From Clytia hemisphaerica (taxonomy: Eukaryota; Cnidaria; Hydrozoa; Leptothecata; Clytiidae), in contig CACVBU010000236.1 of assembly GCA_902728285.1 (NCBI GenBank), forward strand, positions 372,001 to 436,000: a DNA stretch of 64,000 nt. Reading direction: 5' to 3'. The notes beneath the pieces were generated by a model. That model had not been told where the DNA came from. It saw nothing but the letters and a program-made list of their open reading frames with translations, and ran no database searches. A program made the position numbers and the translations under genes. Numbering within the stretch: the first letter of the stretch is position 1; each line of letters begins with the position of its first letter. Positions 11,081 through 22,650 of this stretch are shown here, piece by piece.

Positions 11081-11233
11081 TGTCACAGACCCGCTGCCCA
11101 CTGAAAATGGCCTATGGATTTTTATGCCTTTTTTAACCTCGGAACAATAAAATTCCTATCCCTATTGGGATTCAATAGGAATTTTTATCCCCACTGAAGA
11201 AAAAAGTGCCACCGGGGCTGTGAGACAGGGGTG
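11081..11233. mobile_element. TA-flanked MITE, GTCTCACAG family (5'-truncated)
   Basis: Starts TGTCACAGACCCGCTG and ends CTGTGAGACAGGGGTG followed by TA. The same ends bound the complete copy at 38345-38627. The interior has the family's 'cccactg' and 'tatccccactg' blocks. From 11235 to 12150 I see nothing else. Confidence 0.65.
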
Positions 11234-12158
11234 TAGTTACACTCTTGATAAAATGCATTAAAAATCATTGTGTGCCTCGTTTCATACCTTATCAGAAAAA
11301 TAAAACGGGATTCATAGATTGGGCGGCGATGCTTCGATCTTTTCTTCTAAATAGTTAGTCATCATTCGCCATGCTCATTTCATTTTCCCCTTTTCCCAAA
11401 CACTTAGATTTTCTCACTTCTTTCCTTTGCTCTGTCTTTTATATAAACCCTTTTACGGTGAATTTTGCTAAGCTTAGAAATGTTACTGTTAATCTATGAT
11501 AGCTCAATTGACTTTAGTGTCTCCCACACCTCAACCTGATATAATATCATTGCCCTTGGCGTAGCTTCACAAGTTACCCGTGATATTTAATCTCTACCTC
11601 ATTCCTATTATGGGACAATGAAAATACCTCCCAAAGACCCGGTGAAGCTTCTATCCTGCTGGAAATTCATCATCTGTGAGAAAAATATCCTGAAATTTTA
11701 CCGCAATTGGAAAGCTACACTGAACTCTCATCGAACATAAAGAAAGCAGTAGAATTTTAAGAATGCTAATTGGAAAATGATCAAAAAATGGGGAAAATCA
11801 GGAAAAGTCTACCATAGGTAGTTCTCGCTAATTCCAATGTTCGAAAGTAGGCTTTAGGATAGACAATGAAAAAACGGTATGTTTTGATAGCATGTTGTTC
11901 GGTTTGGTTTGTGCCAATAGAAAATTATCCTAAAAAATTACATGGAATTAAATGAAAATCACTATAAAAAAAGTTAGATTAAGGGCTCTGATCATAGTCA
12001 AAAATTTGTTCCTTGGCACTTTTAACCAAAAATTGCTTTTACAAATTGTTCGGAAATTTATTCTATCAAGAGTAATTAAGAATTTAATTACAAAAATGAC
12101 GTTATGAACTTTAAAAAGACGTTAATCAAATGTTATATTACCCTATTTTACAAAATGC

Positions 12159-12479
12159 CCCGGGGGGGGGGGTACTTAGGCAAAAATGGATGATGGGTAT
12201 ATATGTGCGGACGGTAAGGGTCGGTTTTTTCACCTTTCAAAGTCTCTCTAAGGGTCGGAAAAATCAGGATTTTTAGGAAATTTTTTGATTTCCAGAGAAA
12301 AAATTGTAATAAAGTCTCTCTAAGGGTATGACTTTTTTCAAAAATCGAAAAAAAAAAATTCAAAAAGTTTCTCTAAGGGTCACCTTTTCAGCAAAAATCA
12401 GTCTCTCTAAGGGTCGGTTTTCGGAGGTCCCGTCCGCACATACCCCTCATTCGCCAACCCTAGTAACCCCCCCCCCGGG
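12159..12479. mobile_element. 321-bp G-tract-ended element, 8-bp TSD
   Basis: Begins CCCGGGGGGGGGGGTACTTAG and ends in a run of C followed by GGG. It is flanked by identical 8-bp repeats CAAAATGC at 12151-12158 and 12480-12487. The interior repeats TCTCTCTAAGGGTCGG several times. An 8-bp duplication suggests a hAT-type (or similar) transposase in trans. A sister copy lies at 12726-13057. Confidence 0.8.
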
Positions 12480-12606
12480 CAAAATGCTCAGGAAAAAGTT
12501 AGATTGATTGAAATATCAACGTGATAATAAGAAATATAAATTATTTCATTAGTCAGGGTTTCGTTACCTCTGAAACTCAATGGTGTTATGAATGTTTTCA
12601 TTCAAA

Positions 12607-12631
12607 CTCTCTCTCTCTCTCTCTCTCTCTT
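12607..12631 (+). repeat. (CT)n microsatellite
   Basis: Uninterrupted CT dinucleotide tract of about 25 bp between the two G-tract-ended elements. Confidence 0.9.
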
Positions 12632-12725
12632 TGTACTCTTTTCAAGTCTTTTGACCAAATTCTTGTCTAATGTCATTTTAATCTGAATCACAGACCTCTA
12701 CAAAACCTAAGGTAGTTGATAGGAA

Positions 12726-13057
12726 CCCGGGGGGTACTAGGGTTGCGAGCTGATGGGGGGGGTAGCCGCCCGACTTTCGAACTTTGAACCCTTACCGGGA
12801 CTAAAAAGGAGAAAACAAAGGAAAATTTTGGGAATTTTAAGACCCTTAGCGGGACTAATTTGACCAATTTTGACCAAATTTCGATCTTTCAGTGGGTAAA
12901 AAGTTGAAATTTTCCTATTTTTCCGACCCTTACTGGGACTGAAATTTGATTTTCTGATTTTTCCGACCCTTAGCGGGACTTTGGAAGTCCAAAAAAGGTA
13001 CCCTTAAGGGCGGCACATACCGTACCCTCTATTTGCCTAAGTACCCCCCCCCCAGGG
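12726..13057. mobile_element. 332-bp G-tract-ended element, 8-bp TSD
   Basis: Begins CCCGGGGGGTACTAGG and ends GCCTAAGTACCCCCCCCCC then AGGG. Flanking 8-bp repeats GATAGGAA lie at 12718-12725 and 13058-13065. The interior carries repeated GACCCTTAGCGGGACT words, the complement-type equivalent of the repeats in the copy at 12159. The two copies have different target duplications, so they are independent insertions 250 bp apart. Confidence 0.8.
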
Positions 13058-13470
13058 GATAGGAAGCACGAATCCGTTAGTAGATGCCAGCACCCTAAGG
13101 TCATTTGTAAACAAAGTTTTTCATCTCGTTTCAGAGAGCTGCGACAGCGATAACATGGGAGCATTCAAATATAGGACAACCAGAAGCAATATTCATTTAT
13201 GATTTCCGTTTTTGTCTCTTTCATCGGTGAAAAAAGGGCATCCAGAAGCGATATTCTTGTTCTAGTATACAACACCCCCGTCTCAAATTAACCAGTGGGA
13301 GATTTGTAGTCAGTGGGTTAAATTAAGGGAGCTATATTTCAAGGGTTGTGAAAAAACCAACTGTTCTACATTGGTGAAGGTCTTAAATGATATTCTTTTC
13401 ATTGGGTTTTCTTCCCACTGACTAGAGGTTTCCACCAGGTCTATGACGCAGGGGTGCGATACAGGGAGTG

Positions 13471-14548
13471 TTATAATGCATAGCTGAGGTTTCCTCGGTC
13501 TCCGACGCCTGGATCTTCCGCATTGATTGGCTCGCCTCGTCTTCTTCGTCTTTCTGTTGATAGAAAGTGAAATATTAAGATCATTTTTATAATTCTTACT
13601 GGTCTTTGTTCATTTTCCCATTCCATCACTGTGTGGATATAGCCTAAGGCGAAAATATGATGCTATCGTACATTAGACCTAGTTTTGATAACCGACTTTC
13701 TGCTTTGCCCAAATTTATTATTAGCGGGAAAAGATCAATAGAAACTTGAATGTTCCGAATCTTTATGCTTGTCATAAATTGAAAGATGTATTTGCACTTT
13801 TCGAGCTTTGGCCTACAATGAGAGTTTTTTAAAGTATTCAGCTATTTATCGAGGTAAATCAGAGAAAGAGAGAAAACTTCAGGGCTAGGCTAAGGCTTGG
13901 TCACTCATCTAGATAATCGTGCTCGACCCTGTTCTTTTTGCTGATAACGAGTTAATGAATCGGGGGAAATTGTTGAGAAAAATTACTTAAACTTTGGGTA
14001 GCGAAATTTCTTCTTTGTGACTCCCAAATTTTTACATACCTCGGGTTCTGTATAAATAAGCGGCGATTGCAAGTACCACAAGAAGAGCAAGAAGCCCAAA
14101 TCCAATTGTCAACCATGTGGTGAGATCGCCATTTCCTAAAAACGTAATTAAATGTTATTAAAAGTTCCTAATGAACATAAACATATAAATTAATGACCTA
14201 AAGAAAGGCTTAAAGTTAAAAACAGTATCCAGTTTGTTTCTGGGTCCTTGAAATTCCTCTGATGCAGTTAGACTAACGAGTAAAGAGTAAAATGAAGTGA
14301 ATATAATTCAAAACAGTGATTTCCATTCCACCCGAAATCTTTTGGTGGAATCAATATAATATTATCTTTTTACCAGGCTCTGGCGGGTCAACAGGAGATT
14401 CTTGCAAGCAACAATGTCTACAAGGCACAGTGTCTGCCCAATATCCTGTTTTCGGATCACAATTAGGTTGACAATGTCTAAATCCTCCGTTAGACCAAAA
14501 CATTTTGATGCCATCTTGAACTTCGCACGGTATCAACGTTATGGCCAT
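13471..14548 (-). CDS. TNFR-like receptor, paralogue 3 (no signal peptide seen)
   Basis: Predicted join of 14548-14374, 14135-14040 and 13553-13471; introns phase 1. Exon 1 holds a complete cysteine-rich domain: PCEVQDGIKMFWSNGGFRHC, QPNCDPKTG, TVPCRHCC. Unlike its paralogues it has no signal sequence: the Met at 14548 is seven residues before the first Cys and an in-frame TAA lies just upstream, so a 5' exon is either elsewhere, unrecognised, or lost. Exon 2 is short and almost all transmembrane (TWLTIGFGLLALLVVLAIAA then YLYRTR). Exon 3 is a 27-residue tail with an Arg run, ending NLSYAL. The NCDP...PC-x2-CC pattern groups it with paralogue 5. It may be a degenerating member. Confidence 0.65.
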
Positions 14549-15601
14549 TTTTGCTTACGTGTTTTTCTGTTTTGATTTTCGGTTTTAATTTTCGTTTTAA
14601 CTTTTCTTTTTTGAGCAGAGCTTCTGTACAATGTTTTATGAGTTGTACATGCTCCTTGGCGTGTTGTGGGTTACTTTCTAACTTCTTAGTCCTGAATTTA
14701 TTGATTGAGTGAATACTACAAGAAAAATGTGAGAAGATGAAAACAAGTTAAAAAGTCATGAGCACACAAACAAGGAGATAAATCCTACCAACAAGTAAGA
14801 AAAAACTTTTATAGAGGCATAGGAGAAACCCCAGCGGTATCTGTCCCCACAATCACAACAAAGTTTTGCTCTCTCGTCATGACCACGAAAGATAGCCAAG
14901 AATCATTACTGAATTACTCTGTAACCATATTGTAGTGTAAATATCGTAAAGCACAGTAAATTATAAACACAAATATCAAGATAAGTGAAAACAAATAAAA
15001 AATATATTCGAGGTCTTCCAGGGCTCTCCCTCTAGTCAAGACGATCAAGTAACTGAGGTCTAATCTGAGCAATTGATCAATGAAATGATAACTTGTGTGT
15101 TAATCATATTTTTTTAACAAACAGGGAATTATCAAAAGTACAAAATATAAGAAAGGGAAAATTTGTTTTGCGTCCTACTGGTTAATGACGTTTTAAGTTA
15201 CGATGGAATTTCCCAACAGCTAAGATGTTTTTATAAGAATATAACACAAGTTGAGTTGGATTTTGTAAATAATGATTTGAATATTACCGATTCAGAAAAT
15301 GAAGGAGTATAAATTGTTTAATTCTACGCTATAATAAAATAGGCTAGGTTGTTAAATATATGTATGGATTTCTGATGATATAAAAAAGCAATGTACATGA
15401 AAATAATCTGCTTTGCCGGTATAAAAAATCCTTTTTGTTCAAAATAATATTTTCCCTTTTCAAAATATACAAAACTTTAGAAGTCCATTATTAAAAATAC
15501 TCTATGTTATATATTTAAAAATCCTATATATTACTTGCTGTAGATGTCAAAGGTTGGAATTTGAAAAAATAAAAAGACAAGTGTTCGGGATATCTACAGG
15601 G
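14549..15601. other. Intergenic DNA upstream of receptor gene 3
   Basis: Searched on the minus strand for a signal-peptide exon for paralogue 3; none convincing. No repeats noted. Confidence 0.4.
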
Positions 15602-15744
15602 AAAAAATGAGCAAATCACCCTGATGGGAAAAGTGCATTTCACACTTTTGAGCGTGCAAGAAACTCCCCTGGGGTTGGGAAAATTATTTACGTTTCCAGG
15701 CGTGAAATAAACTTTTCCCACTCAGGTGATTTGCTAATTTTTTT
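15602..15744. mobile_element. 143-bp hairpin MITE
   Basis: Imperfect inverted arms of about 42 bp (15602-15643 and 15702-15744) share GCAAATCACC and GGGAAAAGT. The whole element would fold into one long hairpin. No coding potential. Confidence 0.65.
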
Positions 15745-16029
15745 CTGTGATCAGAACAGGAAACTCTAACAAGAAATTCTAAAATTGTACATCATATTTT
15801 TAGAGTCGATCAATTCCCTCGGTTCGGCACATACGCATAGTCAAATGAAGATCTTTTCAAGTTTCCCTTAGTTGTTTCTACTTGATTGAATACATTCATG
15901 TGTATGTGCAGAAAAATATTTGACAAAAACTTAAGTCTTCCCCGGTGGAAATAATACCCTATTGTTCCCAACCCACTGTGACAATGACGTTGATTTCATC
16001 CTCATTTAAAAAAAACTCAAAATGTGAAG

Positions 16030-16135
16030 AATACACTCTTCTCGAGATGCATAAATTTATTGTTGTCCTCGTGCAATGAAATCTGTTTGAAAACGAGGAC
16101 AACAATAAATTTATGCATCTCGAGAAGAGTGTATT
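16030..16135. repeat. Perfect 43-bp inverted repeat, 20-nt loop
   Basis: Arms 16030-16072 and 16093-16135 are exact reverse complements (core CTCGAGATGCATAAATTTAT, ends AATACACTC), separated by a 20-nt loop. It lies within sequence resembling the GTCTCACAG MITE family, whose right-hand end (CTGCGAGACAGGGGTGT) is at 16506-16522. Confidence 0.95.
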
Positions 16136-16208
16136 GCACTCCGAAAACACCTTCCCACTGGACTTTTTGAAATGAGAACAATCGAATTTGTATCCCCATT
16201 GAGATGCC

Positions 16209-16476
16209 GATAGAATAGCGCACCGCGCTGAATCTAAAAATAGATTTTATTTTTGACATAATCATTACTCTCGATGTGTTTGTACGAGTTCCAATCCCAT
16301 CAACCTTTGCGCTAATCTCTTTTGCACGTTAATTGCATCGTTTGACAAAAGATATATAACAGCTTGCACGTATCTTTAATTGAGCCGCGTTGAATTGTGG
16401 GATTGCAACTCGTACAAATGTCAAAAAAAGTGAAAAGTAATAATTATGACGTATGCATTGCGGAGCGCTATTGTGG
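16209..16476. mobile_element. TIR element with ~90-bp imperfect ends
   Basis: Left end GATAGAATAGCGCACCGCG and the block TTTGTACGAGTTCCAATCCC match, inverted, TGGGATTGCAACTCGTACAA and CGGAGCGCTATTGTGG on the right. It appears inserted in a GTCTCACAG-family MITE. Confidence 0.6.
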
Positions 16477-16570
16477 AAAAGAGTTCCACCATGGTTTCAC
16501 CGGGGCTGCGAGACAGGGGTGTTTAAATCCATATAGATAAAGTTGTAAAATATAGTTAAATAAAAATATT

Positions 16571-18931
16571 TTAACATGTATCAGAAGCTACGTTACTCTC
16601 GGGTGCTTCTCGCATCCGGCGTTCCTCAGATTGCTCACTTCTTTGGCCCAATGGGATATCTTCAAGAATAGCAGACATCATGGGTGGGCTCAAGCATGCG
16701 GAATTGCCATTATGTAGGTTTGTGGCGGCGCCCGTAGTGAGTGAAGGTGTAAAAGCTGGTTGACCTATGATAGAAAAACAAACCCGTTAGTTAGCCGTTT
16801 TATGGCTGAAATCTCTCCTCGTCTATCTTTTGTTACATTTTGGATCACAATTAAAATATCTTTATTACTGACCTCTTTCAGAAACATCATAGGTTACTGG
16901 GGACGGAGGTTGGTGTCGTTGGCCAGTTGTTGGAAACGAATCGTCATCTTGCTCACTATCCAGTGATGAAGCCAGAGAAGAACTGAAAGTCTTGTTAATG
17001 TTGATTCCACCATGACCTTCGAACGGAATGCTTCCGCTGGCACGGTCAGTCAAAGGTGTGTTTGATGCAACTTCATGCTGATCTTCTCTTTGAGAGATTA
17101 CTACGTCAAAATTCGCGGCATTGCTGATTCCATTTGGGCGGTTCTTCGGGCGTGTTTGCTCTCCCAACTCATCAGGTTGTATGTTCGCTTTTATAGAAAA
17201 TCGTAGAATTAAATAAAATATCCAATCAACTTTAGATTCTAAAAACAGAGGAAGATTTTCAATTTAGAAAGTCAATCCTTACCTCATGTTTATTGAGATG
17301 AAACTCACCCCTATGCTACAGGTATTCCCTAACGGACTCGCGCTTCTATAGAAACTCCCACCCACGGTTTTATATAGAGAGATCTTATACAAGCTCACCT
17401 CTGTTCTTCCTATTCAGGTATTTATTGACATTAATTGCCACAATGAAAACGATGTTGATAAGGATAAAGGTGCATAGCAACGCAAATGCAATGTGGAACC
17501 ATGATTGATATTTGTCGCCTCTCTCTTCACTTGCTGCCAGTTGATCGGGAAAATGTTTTTCTTCATGTAACAATTCCACTGAAAATAAAAAGGATAATTT
17601 TGTAGAACATGCCCGTGCGACAGACTAGTATAATCTTTCTCAGATATAGATGGAATTTGGACGAAGAAATAAGACACAATAATTTATTTAAGTTTTAAAC
17701 ACGTCTGAACATCTCCCTACACGCTTTTTTTTATAAGTATGCACTTTATAAGAATGTCCATGATGAAAATGGCCAAAAAATTAAGAATACACGTTTTTTT
17801 TTTATTAGAACCTAGTTTATAAGAACATATAGGCTGAAATTCGTCGAAAAATTAAGAACATCTTAAGAACATGCCCAGCCTCAGTTTGGAAAAAAATGAC
17901 AAGAAACTACAATTTTTTCCTCTTTTTAAGCAGTTTTAACTGAATTTAGGGATGGATCTTCAAGAGTCGAAAGTCAAAAATTTTGTCCAAATTTTGCCAA
18001 ATTTAAGTGCTCTCTATTTTGTATCATATTGTCGATTTAGAGTAGTCTGAAAAATTAAGAACGCATTTAAGAACATTTTAGGCTGAAAATTGCTAAAAAA
18101 ATAAGCACATCCAGGCTCAGCCAAATTTTAGGTGTTCTAATAAAAAAAAAACGTGTATGGTAAGAATATCACCATCATGGAATTTAGCAACTGAACCTAA
18201 GAATGCCATTTTTAATGCATTTTAACTTGTAGATTGCCAATTTCGATCTTAACCTAAGAATACTGTAAGAATATTTTTGGATGATTTTCGCCAAAAAGTT
18301 AAGAATATCCATCATGAAATGAAAAAACACCATTCTTATAAAAAAAGCGTGTAGTCCAAGAAAGAAGAGGGCGAGCTAAAAACGTGCTCACACGATATCT
18401 ACAAAAAAAATCTGGAACTAGCGAGAAAATATAAATGGTAGCTAACTCCTCCCTGTTGGAAAATTCAGTAAAAATCTCTCTTCGATGGAAAAATTACACG
18501 AGATATAAAAAGAGAAGCGGTAAAACAATAGCTGTCGTGATTCACTAAGGTGAATACCCCTTGTAAGCAATCACTCAACTTATTATGGTTATAATCTAGG
18601 TTATAATTTGCACAGGTATTAGATATGTACACATATTTGGCTTTTGAGCAACGAAAAGAACTACCATACCTGTTTTGTTTGCCCAGCAGCAGAAATAGCA
18701 AAATGAAAACTCTATACCATACGGTGGCAATCGATCCAAGGGGCAGAGTCCATCGCAGTATTCATAACCCTTTTTCTCCACATAAAACCTTTTCCGGCCG
18801 TCCACTTCCTGACACAAGCCATTATACCATGTTATGGTACCCGTGAGAGGTTTCGAAGAAGAATCATCTCCAAAAAGATGAACTAAGTCAGGCGCAATTG
18901 AAGCAAAAAGAAATAAAATAATCAGCAACAT
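16571..18931 (-). CDS. TNFR-like single-domain receptor, paralogue 4
   Basis: Predicted join of 18931-18670, 17578-17399, 17187-16873 and 16764-16571, all three introns phase 1. Exon 1: signal peptide (MLLIILFLFASIAPDLV) and a cysteine-rich domain CQEVDGRKRFYVEKKGYEYC, GLCPLDRLPPYG, FCYFCC. Exon 2: acidic stalk and transmembrane segment (IAFALLCTFILINIVFIVAI). Exon 3 (105 codons) and exon 4 (64 codons) form the longest cytoplasmic tail of the array: acidic, Ser/Pro-rich, containing SSSLASSLDSEQDDD and PPSPVTYDV. No death domain recognised. Paralogues 6 and 7 share the CPL...C-[FY]-x-CC pattern. The four exons join in a single open frame, which supports the model strongly. Intron 1 contains a TA-flanked MITE. 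Confidence 0.78.
17720..18351. mobile_element. 632-bp TA-flanked MITE (CACGCTTTTTT family)
   Basis: Starts CACGCTTTTTTTTATAAG and ends CTTATAAAAAAAGCGTG, with TA on both sides (17718-17719, 18352-18353). The interior repeats AAGAA(T/C)AT and GCCAAAAA words. TA duplication and length suggest a Tc1/mariner-type MITE. Located in intron 1 of receptor gene 4; relatives at 28004-28198 and 33599-34519. Confidence 0.8.
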
Positions 18932-20066
18932 GCTTCGAGAGATGTCTGAACTCTATGGTGGCTAGAAATAGAGTGATTTCAAGATAAAATTGTGTTGAAC
19001 TATCGCCACTTTTGTATCTGCTGAGACAAAGGGAAAGTTTTAAGAACAGGAAAAAGGGAAGAAAGAAACCTTGCTAACTGGGTAACTCGTTCGAGCAACC
19101 CCAGGGAAAACACATGTTCGTCTCATTTTTTCCCTAAAACTGAGAGTGGGAAAGGAAGTTTTTGTGTTTTTTTGAACCAAGAAACTCTCAATTAGATAAA
19201 AGAGTATAATTCATGAAAAACCGGTTAATTTCGGCTAAATATTAAATACATGCTAGAAAAGTGAAAAAAAATATAAAGGGAAAACCCCTGTGAAAACAGG
19301 TTTATAGGGTAGGGGCAGGTTGAGAAATAGAAGGAAACCCCCAACCGCTTGAGTGAGAAATCATTGAAGCCGATGTAAACAAAGGGAAAGAACCTTTGCA
19401 TACCACAGGGAATTAACCATAGTTTCCTTTTGCTGTAGAAATGGAGGTGTTGGTGGAGATGCCACGGATATATTGTATTTGAGTATTAAAAATTGACAAA
19501 GCTGATTCACCAAAATTTTTTAACTCTTTAAATGCCACGGTCATTTTTTTCTAAGTGTTTTAAAGAAAATTGCTAGTTAATCGACAACAAAACTAAAAAA
19601 AAATTAAAAATGGTGGCCCTGATGGTTGCAAAATAGAAATATCATTGATTCTTGTGGATTCTGATTCTGATTCCATCATTTGCACTATTGATCAATTCCA
19701 ATGATTCCATTGATACCGGTGATTCCAACAATCTCCACCATCACATCCTTATTCTCGTTCATCACTGCCAGCATCTTATTCACAAGAATCTTCTTCAACA
19801 GCATTGCATTTACCAGAACTATCAAATCCATCTTTACCACTATAAGTATATGAAATCAATAATCGTCATTTGTCGGTCGATAACGCTTCTTGGGATAATT
19901 CAACTAAAACACGATTATCCTTGCTTTTTATCCGCGTATGAGATATGTTAAAACATTGAAGCCCAGTGCTTTAGCACGTTACAGTTATCCACTGTTCTGT
20001 AATTTACATCTTTTATTTTTCTTGTAAAAACTCCAGCTTGACCCAAAGCAACGAGTTAAGAGGTTA
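18932..20066. other. Intergenic DNA between receptor 4 and the 7TM pair
   Basis: No gene recognised. 19652-19860 contains ATTC/CAT-rich simple sequence that opens a spurious frame. No element ends found. Confidence 0.45.
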
Positions 20067-22317
20067 TCAGAGGTTTGCCTTACGAGTGAAATGAATTACA
20101 GCCAGGAGCACAGAAACGAGCGTTGTGAGTAAATAGCCGGTCAACCGAGCGGTGATTTTGACACCCAATATTCGATAACCCATATATCTTGTTCAGTGAT
20201 GTGAATATGTTGATGATATAACATCATTTGATCTTGTATCTCTCCTCTCAAAGGAGAACACATATCTCCAACTAAAATCATCAGTTTTCTCAGTGAGGAA
20301 TTCACGATGGCTGCTGGTATCAGCTGAAATGAAAAAGAACTCAAAATAGCTCTCATTCCCGCAGGCCTCTTAAAACTATTGAGTTTAAAGCCCCAGGGGC
20401 TATGAAGGAATCTCTAACATTTCTCAAGCAAGAAAAAGTGAATCTTAAGATTTGCGCAGCATTTAGAATGGCGGATTGAATCCAGCCCTCTTTTTGATTT
20501 CACGTGACATTTCAAAATCTAGCGATCAATTTTACGAAAATGGCTTCATTTCCCATCCAAAAGTTTCGAATCTAGCATCTTCGAGGATTTGAAATCAATG
20601 CTGGCTAAAACTCATCAAATAACACCCAGATAAACCAGGTAGCATTTTCGTTAGAGCAAGGAACTTATTTTCAAAGGAACTTTAATCAAGCCTAGCATTT
20701 TGTTATAAACAAACCTTGATAAACAAGCTAATGAATACCATCTCCAGCAGATACACTACTAACAACGCATTTTTATAGGCTTCAAAAAAGAAAGCAAAAC
20801 TATATGCCGTCATATCAACAACATGAATCGCAACGGATAAAGAAATGATTCCATGTAAAGCTCTCTCCGATTTGTTCAACTTCTTTTTGAGGACATTGAA
20901 ACGTTGCATCAAATCCTGAAATAGAATTAGAAAAGTAAAGTTTTAAAAGCATGCTATAAATATAACCGTTGGGATCTAAAATCAATGTGTGTACACTAAC
21001 CAGCCCTACGTCCTAATCTATATAGCTTTGCCTTTGTGACCCTCTAGACCTCTATCAAGCAAATATTTAAACAGAAACAAATTTAAACCTCGATTTGTTC
21101 TGCTTCAATCGGTTCATTTCGATATCTTCGAAATTTTTCGCGAATGGATTGAATCAATCTCCAGTGAACGTGGCAAATGTACGCGTAAAGAATTAACCAG
21201 CATATACGCCAACCTTAAAATAAATAATTTTATGGTTTAGTTGATTAACCAATAAGTTAACGAAGCCGGTTTGCTGTATCACTTTGACTACATAATCTAG
21301 GAAGAAACTGCTAAGAGAGTGACTTTAAAACAATCGACTACCTTAAGGGAAGAAATTTTCGCGAGAAGAAATTTTCGCGGAATTTAATTTCGCGAATCAG
21401 AATTTCAAAATGGCAAATTTCGCGGAATTTAATTTCGCGAATGAGCCGATTTCAAAAGTTTCACGGAATTTAATTTCGCGAATGAGAAATTTCAAAAGAA
21501 TTTTTTTTAGAGAGAAAATGTTTTTCATATTTTTCATCGATTTCAAGACATATTTCAGTCATATTAACAAACTTTAACAAAAGTCATGATTAAAGTTCAT
21601 CGCCGTCTTCTTCCTCCAAAAAATCGAATATCGCGGAATTTAATTTCGCGATTTAGCCATTTTGGTGTGTTTTGCGGAATTTAATTTCACGAATTACGCC
21701 CTAATTCGCGAAATTAAATTCCGCGAAAATTTCTTCTCGCGAAAATTTCTTCCCTTAATATTTAACCAGCCTTATTACTATTGGGCTAATCTTTCAAGGA
21801 AACAGTCTAGTAGGGCTGTCTAACGTATCATGGGCTTGGAAAGTTTAGTTTTCTCACCATTTCCAATGACTGCTATATACACATAAATAATCCATTTCCA
21901 ATGATATTCGATTTTGAATGTCGAGTAGAAGAAGGATACCAACTGGCCTGAACACACAGCCCATAGTACGAACGCAAGAATATTGTATCTTCGGACGAGT
22001 TCGGAATAGTTGCGTTCGCTTTGAAGCTCATTTTCAACTAACCAACTGTAGTTCCCCTTTCTGTAATGCCATTTGGTGCACAAGAAAGCAACGGTGAAAA
22101 TAGCGCTGAACAAAATCCCATTGACAGATCCTTCCCACTTTGAAGAACCGCCATAGAAGATGTAAATGATGCCTCCAACAAGAGCAAGCAACATAACAAA
22201 ACCAAACTTGTTTAAATGCTTCACGAGTGGTTTCGCATTGCTGGGTTGCCAAAGTGCTAGACAACGTAACATCAATTGACAGGGTCGTAGCGCATGAGTT
22301 GGAGATGCAACATCCAT
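20067..22317 (-). pseudogene. Gustatory-receptor-like 7TM gene, frameshifted copy
   Basis: Four exons on the minus strand: 22317-21858, 21213-21089, 20915-20715 and 20323 onward, with intron phases 1, 0, 0 exactly as in the plus-strand sister at 22651-24927. Exons 2-4 and their introns are nearly identical to the sister; exon 1 is diverged but colinear (RPCQLMLRCLALWQP against RPCRLMLRGLALWQP). In exon 4 the sequence GATATATGGG (complement of about 20179-20188) has two extra bases relative to GATATGGG in the sister. This shifts the frame and stops at 20141, removing the last membrane segment, although homology continues to a stop at 20067. Probably a pseudogene or recent null allele. The family call rests on several hydrophobic segments and the conserved C-terminal membrane helix; it is an inference. 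Confidence 0.65.
21347..21754. mobile_element. 408-bp TTAA-flanked MITE
   Basis: Starts GGGAAGAAATTTTCGCGAGA and ends with its complement, flanked by TTAA at 21343-21346 and 21755-21758. The subterminal GCGGAATTTAATTTCGCGAA recurs several times. TTAA targeting is shared by piggyBac and Kolobok groups. It sits in intron 1 of the frameshifted 7TM gene and has no counterpart in the sister gene. Confidence 0.85.
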
Positions 22318-22650
22318 TACACAGTTCAAAATTCTGAACGCAATTCTTTGAAAGAGTAAATCACATCTCACTCACATCGCAAACAAAAGAGCCTTGAAAA
22401 GCAAGCATGGAATTTGAGATGTTTTTGTTTGGGTATCAGTAAGATACGACAATAACAAACTGACGCGTAAATAAACCTGAAAAAAATGAATCAAATATCA
22501 TTTCGAGAGGAGAAAAATATGTTACATTCAGAAATGTAAGTTAAGAATTAATCAACAACAACTGGTCGTGGCGAGTTGTATCTTTATTAATTTCTGGTAA
22601 AGTAGAAATACTCAAAATATTAACGGGACAGCACCCACAAATTATTTATA

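Noticed and set aside
12600-12640. Regulatory GAGA-type element
   Set aside because: A plain CT microsatellite between transposons, with no gene nearby.
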